The notes below the pieces were generated by a model. It was not told where the DNA came from. It was given only the letters and a program-made list of their open reading frames with translations, and did no database searches. A program made the translations under genes and the position numbers. DNA of 5,057 nt from positions 1-5,057 of the forward strand of contig JAMOSA010000245.1 in assembly GCA_027063325.1 (NCBI GenBank). Direction: 5' to 3'. Each line of letters begins with the position of its first letter. Positions within the stretch are counted from its first letter, which is position 1. This document shows positions 1-5,057 of the stretch, one piece after another. Source of the stretch: Campylobacteraceae bacterium (GTDB taxonomy: Bacteria > Campylobacterota > Campylobacteria > Campylobacterales > Sulfurovaceae).

Positions 1-1052
1 AAAGTGGTTATCTTGTTGAGTATAAAAATATTGACCAAGTAGTAGAGAAACTAAAAATTTATGCTAACAATCCACAACTTATTATAAAACATGGATTATA
101 TGGATATAAAAAGATAAAATCTATATCTTCAGAAGATATTTACAATAAAAAGCTCTCCAAAATACTAAAAAACATACTCTCAAACAAAAAGCGTCCAGAT
201 AAAAAAGAACCTCAAAAAGAGGTATCTATAATAGTACCGATATATAATGCATATATTGAGACAAAAAATCTGATTTTATCACTCACAAAAACTATTGACA
301 ATAATTCAACAATATACCTTTCAAATGACGGAAGCAGTGACAAGAGAGTTTTGGATTTGATAAACAAATATACAAAACTGCCATATATAAACTCCATCAA
401 TCACAAAAAAAACATAGGTTATACCAAAAATATCAATTTTGCTATAAAAAGAGTAAAGAGTAATTCAGATATTATACTCCTAAACAGTGATACCATAACA
501 ACCAATTTTTGGATAGAGAATCTAAAAAAAGAGGCTTACAGGGATAAAAACACCGGAACAGTTACAGCAATGAGCGACAATGCTGGAGCATTCTCTATCC
601 CACTCAAAGGCAAAGCAAACCCAAAACCAAAAGATCTTCACTATCAACACTATGCACACCTAATGACAAAAGATACCTCAGTATGCAGTAGTATCAAGCT
701 TCCAACCGGTTCTGGATTTTGCTTTTATATAAAAAGAGAATTGATAGATGCCATTGGTCTATTTAATGAGAAAGATTTTCCAAGAGGATATGGGGAGGAG
801 AATGAGTTTTGTCTAAGAGCCATAGATAGTGGATATACAAATATATTTTCTACATCAGTTTTTATATATCACATTAGAACAGCCTCATTCAAGAATGAAA
901 AGCAAAAATTAGTAGAATCAGCTATAAAAAAGATAGAACAATTATACCCTGACTATCATGAAAGATTGAGGATAGCCTTCTCTTCAAGAGAGTACAAAGA
1001 GCTTGTAAAGAGTGCTAAAAATGTCTTAACAAAGATTGAAAAAGAGAGATAG
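1..1052 (+). CDS. Multidomain glycosyltransferase, GT4 tail plus GT2 domain (5' end outside window)
   Basis: The reading frame is open from the left edge (first whole codon at 3) to the TAG at 1050-1052, so about 349 residues of a longer protein are visible. A TTG at 351 is a poor start: it lies inside the GT2 domain and would remove its nucleotide-binding strand. Visible residues 1-60 (begin SGYLVEYKNIDQ, then a helical stretch) look like the C-terminal end of a GT4/GT-B enzyme. From residue 74 a GT2/GT-A domain begins with VSIIVPIYN. It has SNDGSSD at 107-113, the metal-binding DxD equivalent NSD at 161-163, PTGSGFCFYIKRE before the acceptor side, and GYGEENEF at 262-269 carrying the likely catalytic acidic residues. 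By family, GT2 enzymes transfer a sugar from a nucleotide-sugar on the cytoplasmic side. No membrane segment is seen. The gene is probably co-transcribed with the next one. Sugar and acceptor are unknown. Confidence 0.9.
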   Translation, partial: SGYLVEYKNIDQVVEKLKIYANNPQLIIKHGLYGYKKIKSISSEDIYNKKLSKILKNILSNKKRPDKKEPQKEVSIIVPIYNAYIETKNLILSLTKTIDNNSTIYLSNDGSSDKRVLDLINKYTKLPYINSINHKKNIGYTKNINFAIKRVKSNSDIILLNSDTITTNFWIENLKKEAYRDKNTGTVTAMSDNAGAFSIPLKGKANPKPKDLHYQHYAHLMTKDTSVCSSIKLPTGSGFCFYIKRELIDAIGLFNEKDFPRGYGEENEFCLRAIDSGYTNIFSTSVFIYHIRTASFKNEKQKLVESAIKKIEQLYPDYHERLRIAFSSREYKELVKSAKNVLTKIEKER

Positions 1053-1054
1053 GA
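1051..1054 (+). promoter_or_regulatory. Ribosome binding site for the 1142-residue glycosyltransferase
   Basis: AGGA lies six bases before the ATG at 1061 and overlaps the TAG stop of the upstream gene. An out-of-frame ATG at 1056 is too close to the AGGA, so 1061 is the supported start. The overlap of stop codon and Shine-Dalgarno suggests translational coupling of the two glycosyltransferases. Confidence 0.6.
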
Positions 1055-1060
1055 TATGAT

Positions 1061-4000
1061 ATGGAGTATTTTGAACTGATAAAAGAGAGTAAACTTTTTG
1101 ATGAAGAGTTTTACAAAAACAGATATAGTGATATAGACTTCTCAATAGAGTCTCCGCTTGAACACTTCTGTAGAGTAGGATTAAAAGAGGGAAGAGAACC
1201 AAATCCACATTTCAAACCAGATATTTATGCAAAAAAACACAATATAGACAAAGATACAATCTACCCTTTTATACACTATATAATATACTCCAAAAGAGCT
1301 ATCGATATAGAAGCAGTATTAAATATTTCAAATTTAAATAAAATTCCTCCCATTAACGGTTTTGATACAAAATCCTATCTCAAAATCAATCCGGATATAG
1401 ATAGACAAAAAGTCATAGAGCATCTCTATAATGAAGGTCTAAGGGATATAAGAGATGGCAAGAGATATTTTCACAAAGATTTTGAGTGTTTTAATGAAGC
1501 TATATACCTGCAAAGATTCAAAGATATAGCAAATGCACTAAAAGAGGGAAAATTAAAATCAGCATTTGAACACTTCTGTTACAGTGGATACAAAGAGATA
1601 CTAAACAAAAAAAGAGTCTGGGATAGACAAAAAGAGTCTTTATTGATATTTTTGGGATTTAACAATAGTGGTATAAAGAGTATTGAGATAAACAATTCCA
1701 AACTTATACAACTACAAGATATTCAATCTATCCAAAATGGTGGCATATACTCTATGGAATCAAATAGTGTAGAGTATTTTAACAAAAGCTTCTCTAGACT
1801 ACAAAGACTAAAAGAGAGATATAATATATATATTGTTTGGATTACAAGAGATATTATAGATACATATATCACATCATATTTTGATATATTCAAAATTATT
1901 AAAAGGATTTGTAACAATATTATAGATACATATATCACATCATATAAGCAAAACACTACAATTGAAAATTTTGTAGATAACTTTTTTGAAGTATATAGAG
2001 TTATTTTAGAAAATATAGTTGATTACAACAATCTTATTGTATCTTATAATAATCTTTTAAATCAGACGGATAAAACAGTTGATAAAATTGCAGAAAATAC
2101 TAAATATTTTTTCTTAAAAAATTCATTTTATATAAAAAGTGAATTTAAATATACCATTAAAAATAAAGTAAATATAGATACCTTAAGTGATACCCAAAAA
2201 GATTTTATAAAATTTTTCAATAATTTAACAAATATAGAAAAAAATATACCAGTAAATAAATATATACACTCTTTGTATATAAAATATTTTGATGAAGATT
2301 ACTATCTTAGTAGATATAGAGATATATATAATGCAAATTTTAATCCAAAAAAACACTATAGAAGATATGGTTGGATTGAGAATAGAGATCCACATATAGA
2401 TTTTGATAATAGATTTTACAAAGAGAATATTTACAAAGGCAAAAAGAGTCTTACTCCATTTGAACACTATCTCTTTATAGGTAAATTTACAAAACTCAAA
2501 AGATTTTTTGAATTAAACCATATAGATATACTTCCAAATATACAACTTTATGATCCGAACAAAATAGATACAAAAGAGTGCCTCAAAGTACCTCTATTTG
2601 ATAATATAGAGGTATCTATAATTATTCCTGTATATGGCAAATCAAACTATACAATATCCTGTATCAAATCAATTATTGAATCTACCAAAGATATAGAGTA
2701 TGAGATAATTGTAGCAGATGACAACCCAAACAGTAAAGAAGAGTTAAATATAGAGAATATAAAATATATAAAAAATAAAAATAATTTGGGGTTTTTAAAA
2801 AATTGCAACAGTGCATCAAAGTATGCGAAAGGAAGTTATTTAGTCTTTTTGAACAATGATGTAAATGTACAAAATGGATGGTTAAACTCTTTGTATGATT
2901 TAATCAAAACCAATTCTGATATAGGCTTGATTGGCTCAAAACTGCTCTATCCAAACCTCAAACTTCAAGAAGCAGGAGCAATTGTATGGAGAGACGGTAG
3001 TGCATGGAATTATGGCAAATACAAAGATCCTACAAATGCTGAATACAATTACATAAAAGAGTGTGATTATGTAAGCGGAGCATGTTTTATAATACAAAAA
3101 TCACTCTGGAATGACATAGGAGGATTTGATGAAAGATTTGCACCTGCATACTATGAAGATGTTGATTTGGCATTTGAAGTAAGACAAAAAGGTTACAGGG
3201 TAGTTTATCAACCAAACTCTGTTGTTATCCACTATGAAGGAGTCTCACACGGCAATACTATAGATAAAGGAATTAAAAAATTTCAAGAAATAAATAAAGA
3301 GAAGTTTATAAGAAAGTGGCATAAGATACTAAAAAAAGAACACTTTTTAAAAGGTTCTAATATATTTTTGGCAAGGGATAGAAGCAAAGATAAAAAAACT
3401 ATACTAATTATAGATCACTATATTCCACACTATGATAAAGATGCTGGTTCAAAAGCTATATATATGTATATAAAATACTTTATAAAATCAGGATATAATG
3501 TAAAATTCATAGGGACAGACTTCTTGCACTATCCATATAGACCATATTTAAAAAATCTACAACAGCTTGGCGTAGAGGTACTTTATGGCCCTGAGTATCA
3601 AAACAGCTGGAGAGAGTGGATTAAAAAAAACAAAAAGCATATTGATTATATTATACTCTGCCGTCCACATATAGGTATAAAATATATAGATTTTCTAAAA
3701 ATATATACAAAATCAAAAATATACTATATGGGGATAGATCTGCACTATCTAAGAACAACCAGAGAGTATTTTATTACAAGAGATTTAGAATCTTTCAAAA
3801 GTATAAACAGATGGAAGCTTGTTGAATTAAAACTATTAAAAAGGTGTGATTTGTCACTCTTTTTTTCAGATAATGAGACAAAAGAGATAAAGAGAAGATT
3901 TTATATAAATTCCATTCAAATACCTCTATATCTGTTTAAAGAGTTCAAGAAGCCAAAATATAATCCACAAAATAGAAGAGATATACTCTTTGTAGGAGGA

Positions 4001-4489
4001 TTTAAACATACACCAAACATAGATGCAATGGTTTGGTTTGTCAAAGATATATTTCCACAAATAATAGAAAAAATTCCTAATATAAAATTATATATTATAG
4101 GTTCAAAGCCTCCTACAGAGATTACCAAACTAAAGAGTGAACACATAATTATAAAGAGTGATATAGATGACAATGAGTTACAACAAATATATAACAGTAT
4201 CAAAATATCAATAGCTCCCCTAAGATATGGTGCAGGAATCAAAGGCAAAGTTGTTGAGGCACTATATAATGGAGTACCTATAGTAACTACCACAATAGGA
4301 GCTGAAGGGTTAAATGAAGCAGACAAATATATGGCTATATCTGATAACGCCTCTGATTTTGCAAAAACTGTTATAGAACTCTATTTCAACACCCAAAAAC
4401 TGCTTGAGATGTCACACAAAGGTCCGCTGTACTGTCAAAAGTACTTCTCATACCAAAATATACAAAATATCTTCAAAGAGATATTTTAA
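1061..4489 (+). CDS. Large multidomain glycosyltransferase (repeats, sulfotransferase-like segment, GT2, GT4)
   Basis: The protein has 1142 residues and looks complete, from ATG 1061 to TAA 4487-4489. Residues 13-76 and 101-187 hold four copies of a short repeat (FDEEFYKNRYSDI...HF...G type), and residues 410-475 hold two more. Residues about 194-351 resemble a degenerate sulfotransferase. A GT2 domain runs from VSIIIPVYG (518) to about 768, with ADD at 552-554, metal-binding NND at 598-600, WRDGSAWNYG, and YYEDVD with E699/D700. This is the motif set of O-antigen-type GT2 enzymes. A GT4/GT-B domain runs from about 778 to the end: IIDHYIP and DAGS (794-797) in the N-terminal half, FVGGFKHTPN at 977-986, then APLRYGAGIKGKVVEAL with E1066 as the likely donor-binding glutamate. 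Both transferase domains look intact, so two sugar transfers by one cytoplasmic or membrane-associated chain are inferred. No membrane segments or signal peptide are seen. Substrates are unknown. It follows the previous gene by 8 bases, in one operon. Confidence 0.92.
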   Translation: MEYFELIKESKLFDEEFYKNRYSDIDFSIESPLEHFCRVGLKEGREPNPHFKPDIYAKKHNIDKDTIYPFIHYIIYSKRAIDIEAVLNISNLNKIPPINGFDTKSYLKINPDIDRQKVIEHLYNEGLRDIRDGKRYFHKDFECFNEAIYLQRFKDIANALKEGKLKSAFEHFCYSGYKEILNKKRVWDRQKESLLIFLGFNNSGIKSIEINNSKLIQLQDIQSIQNGGIYSMESNSVEYFNKSFSRLQRLKERYNIYIVWITRDIIDTYITSYFDIFKIIKRICNNIIDTYITSYKQNTTIENFVDNFFEVYRVILENIVDYNNLIVSYNNLLNQTDKTVDKIAENTKYFFLKNSFYIKSEFKYTIKNKVNIDTLSDTQKDFIKFFNNLTNIEKNIPVNKYIHSLYIKYFDEDYYLSRYRDIYNANFNPKKHYRRYGWIENRDPHIDFDNRFYKENIYKGKKSLTPFEHYLFIGKFTKLKRFFELNHIDILPNIQLYDPNKIDTKECLKVPLFDNIEVSIIIPVYGKSNYTISCIKSIIESTKDIEYEIIVADDNPNSKEELNIENIKYIKNKNNLGFLKNCNSASKYAKGSYLVFLNNDVNVQNGWLNSLYDLIKTNSDIGLIGSKLLYPNLKLQEAGAIVWRDGSAWNYGKYKDPTNAEYNYIKECDYVSGACFIIQKSLWNDIGGFDERFAPAYYEDVDLAFEVRQKGYRVVYQPNSVVIHYEGVSHGNTIDKGIKKFQEINKEKFIRKWHKILKKEHFLKGSNIFLARDRSKDKKTILIIDHYIPHYDKDAGSKAIYMYIKYFIKSGYNVKFIGTDFLHYPYRPYLKNLQQLGVEVLYGPEYQNSWREWIKKNKKHIDYIILCRPHIGIKYIDFLKIYTKSKIYYMGIDLHYLRTTREYFITRDLESFKSINRWKLVELKLLKRCDLSLFFSDNETKEIKRRFYINSIQIPLYLFKEFKKPKYNPQNRRDILFVGGFKHTPNIDAMVWFVKDIFPQIIEKIPNIKLYIIGSKPPTEITKLKSEHIIIKSDIDDNELQQIYNSIKISIAPLRYGAGIKGKVVEALYNGVPIVTTTIGAEGLNEADKYMAISDNASDFAKTVIELYFNTQKLLEMSHKGPLYCQKYFSYQNIQNIFKEIF
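1097..1621 (+). repeat. Four N-terminal FD-x-x-Y / H-Y-x-x-x-G protein repeats
   Basis: Within the large glycosyltransferase, four related units start at F13, F51, F101 and F144. Each begins with F, usually D or N, an aromatic residue four or five positions later and often a 'DI', and ends with an H-F/Y or H-L-Y helix followed by G or Y (H35-G40, H72-Y76, H121-G126, H171-G176). At DNA level a 14-base identity remains between the first and fourth copies (1158-1171 and 1566-1579). Repeats of this kind are commonly seen next to GT2 and GT4 domains in bacterial polysaccharide enzymes. Their role is not established; a scaffolding or acceptor-docking function is only a guess. Confidence 0.7.
1640..2113 (+). 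other. Degenerate sulfotransferase-like segment inside the large glycosyltransferase
   Basis: Residues 194-351 follow the order of sulfotransferase landmarks. A hydrophobic strand leads into GFNNSG (199-204), where the PAPS 5'-phosphate loop (typically GxxRSGTT) would be. Next comes IVWITRD with R263/D264 and T271/S272, where the 3'-phosphate motif RDPRDxxxS would be. Then LIVSYNNLL (325-333) and VDKIAEN (340-346) sit where family members have a VxYEDL strand and a following helix. The Arg and Thr of the P-loop are replaced by Asn and Ile, so catalysis is doubtful. The assignment rests on motif order only and could be wrong; an uncharacterised linker domain is the alternative. Confidence 0.4.
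1851..1945 (+). repeat. 29-bp perfect direct repeat, 66-bp offset, in frame
   Basis: Bases 1851-1879 and 1917-1945 are identical, and the copies start 66 bases (22 codons) apart. Both are read in the same frame and encode IIDTYITSY, at residues 265-273 and 287-295. The sequence between them and after the second copy is unrelated, so this is not a longer tandem array. It looks like a recent in-frame duplication or slippage event that left the gene open. Confidence 0.95.
2288..2485 (+). repeat. Two further FD-x-x-Y protein repeats before the GT2 domain
   Basis: Residues 410-475 of the large glycosyltransferase hold two more units, FDEDYYLSRYRDI...KKHYRRYG and FDNRFYKENIY...FEHYLFIG. The first matches the N-terminal copy at residue 13 closely, including 12 identical bases (TTTTGATGAAGA) at its start. 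The sulfotransferase-like segment therefore sits between repeat copies four and five. This suggests it was inserted into an older six-unit repeat region, or that the repeats are spacers between catalytic domains. Confidence 0.65.
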
Positions 4490-4541
4490 TATTCTATTTA
4501 ATTATAAAATTACTTTATCTGAAAATTCAAAATACTCAAAA

Positions 4542-4588
4542 GAGGGATATTAAACAATTTACACCTATATAATAATCCCTCAGTTTTT
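4542..4588. terminator. Bidirectional Rho-independent terminator between convergent genes
   Basis: GAGGGATATTA (4542-4552) pairs with TAATAATCCCTC (4570-4581), leaving one bulged A at 4574 and a 17-base loop. On the plus strand the stem is followed after two bases by TTTTT (4584-4588). On the minus strand it is followed directly by TTTT, read from AAAA at 4538-4541. It lies 52 bases after the glycosyltransferase stop and suits termination of that operon and of the opposing cold-shock-domain gene. The AT-rich upper stem and long loop may make it only moderately strong. Confidence 0.65.
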
Positions 4589-4655
4589 GCACACTAAACC
4601 ACCAAACAAAACACTTCAACCAATATTTTGTATTTGTAGTGCTTTTGTGTGCAAA
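4586..4655. repeat. 70-nt imperfect palindrome in the convergent intergenic region
   Basis: TTTGCACAC (4586-4594) and GTGTGCAAA (4647-4655) are perfect 9-bp inverted arms. Inside them AAAACACT (4608-4615) pairs with AGTGCTTTT (4638-4646) with one bulged C at 4642. The left side carries an unpaired 13-base stretch (4595-4607). No T-run follows on either strand, so it is not a standard terminator. Its left arm overlaps the T-run of the neighbouring terminator. On the minus strand it would form a hairpin in the 3' untranslated region of the cold-shock-domain gene. Function unknown. Confidence 0.7.
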
Positions 4656-4689
4656 GTTAGTTTGTATATATAATAAAAATAAATCTATA

Positions 4690-5057
4690 TTATATACATC
4701 TCCTTATATTTCTAGCACAAACTCCTTTGTCATTTGTTCCCTCTTCATAACATACCATCTCACCAATTTGTAAATCAAATAGATCAACTCCCTCTTCCAA
4801 ATCTGAATAGTGGAAGAATATATTCTCTCCTCCATCCAATGGAGATATAAATCCATACCCCTCTTTTACAGCCTGAATATAACCTTTTAGCATATCTTCA
4901 CTACTAATTGGAGTATCAATAGATGGTGCATGTTGTTGTTCTACATGATCATTATGTTGTCGTTCCATGCTCTCTGAGGTTGCATTTATAGATAAAGGAT
5001 AAGTGTTATTCAAAAAGAGATCATTAATCATAGGTTCATTTTTCAATACTCTATCTT
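4690..5057 (-). CDS. Atypical cold-shock-domain protein (5' end uncertain or outside window)
   Basis: The minus-strand frame ends with TAA at 4692-4690 and is still open at the right edge. The first in-window start is a TTG at 5046, with ATGs at 5031, 4968 and 4893; none has a convincing ribosome binding site. Numbered from the TTG, residues 53-118 are a cold-shock OB-fold domain: GYIQAVKEGYGFI at 55-67 contains RNP1 (EGYGFI), IFFHYS at 76-81 is RNP2, and the C-terminal strand ends in KGVCARNIRRCI. Such domains bind single-stranded RNA or DNA in the cytoplasm. Strand one is shorter than in CspA-type proteins and lacks the KWFN segment. Residues 25-50 are a polar Q/H-rich stretch, probably a flexible linker. 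Starting at ATG 4893 would give a plain 67-residue protein, but the open upstream frame makes a longer protein with a C-terminal cold-shock domain at least as likely. Confidence 0.8.
   Translation of the reverse strand, partial: DRVLKNEPMINDLFLNNTYPLSINATSESMERQHNDHVEQQHAPSIDTPISSEDMLKGYIQAVKEGYGFISPLDGGENIFFHYSDLEEGVDLFDLQIGEMVCYEEGTNDKGVCARNIRRCI

Noticed and set aside
351..1052. A 233-residue gene starting at TTG 351
   Set aside because: The frame is open to the left edge and the start would cut off the first strands of the GT2 domain (VSIIVPIYN at 222, SNDGSSD at 321). It is an internal codon of a longer gene.
1821..2330. A pseudogene or gene boundary in the very AT-rich middle of the large gene
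   Set aside because: The reading frame stays open throughout, the repeats and GT2 domain resume in the same frame, and no ribosome binding site plus start suggests a separate gene. Relaxed constraint on this stretch remains possible.
1723..2467. Hydrophobic minus-strand frames at 1723-1956 and 2225-2467
   Set aside because: Both are antisense to AT-rich coding sequence; their Ile/Tyr/Phe-rich, membrane-like look is what antisense of ATA/AAA/GAT-rich codons gives.
3916..4326. A 136-residue minus-strand reading frame
   Set aside because: It lies wholly opposite the conserved GT4 C-terminal domain, including FVGGF and GAGIKGK, and has no recognisable domain. It is a shadow of the coding strand.
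4586..4655. Integron attC site or inverted-repeat ends of a small mobile element
   Set aside because: GTTAG follows the right arm, but no matching R-type core site is present at the other end. There is no flanking target duplication, integrase or transposase.

Overview
The window is AT-rich (roughly 30% GC by eye). It uses AGA for arginine and ATA for isoleucine heavily, and it has tightly spaced genes. Together with the kind of surface-polysaccharide enzymes present, this suggests a member of the Campylobacterota (Sulfurimonas, Sulfurovum or Arcobacter type). That placement is an inference; no taxonomic marker gene is present.

Layout. Positions 1-1052 (+) hold the 3' part of a glycosyltransferase gene that enters from outside the window. 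Its visible protein is the tail of a GT4 (GT-B fold) domain followed by a complete GT2 (GT-A fold) domain. Eight bases later, at 1061-4489 (+), lies a very large multidomain glycosyltransferase of 1142 residues. In order it has four copies of a short FD-x-x-Y...H-Y/F...G repeat, a degenerate sulfotransferase-like segment, two more repeat copies, a GT2 domain with intact metal and catalytic motifs, and a C-terminal GT4 domain. Positions 4490-4689 are a convergent intergenic region with a bidirectional terminator and an overlapping 70-nt imperfect palindrome. Positions 4690-5057 (-) carry the 3' part of a gene for an atypical cold-shock-domain protein that runs off the right edge.

How the genes work together. 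The two glycosyltransferase genes are almost certainly one transcription unit inside a larger polysaccharide locus (O-antigen, capsule or a glycan on a surface protein). Each protein couples a GT2 to a GT4 activity, in opposite domain order, so the pair could add up to four sugars to a growing glycan. The sugar donors and acceptors cannot be read from the sequence. The cold-shock-domain gene is on the other strand, faces the operon tail to tail, and probably marks the edge of the locus.

Most worth a second look: the sulfotransferase-like segment buried between repeat copies of the large enzyme, with an altered P-loop; a 29-bp perfect direct repeat with 66-bp offset that has duplicated part of that segment in frame; the mirrored domain order of the two enzymes; and the structured 3' region shared by the convergent genes. 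I did not find a clearly new system such as a defence island, CRISPR array or mobile element.
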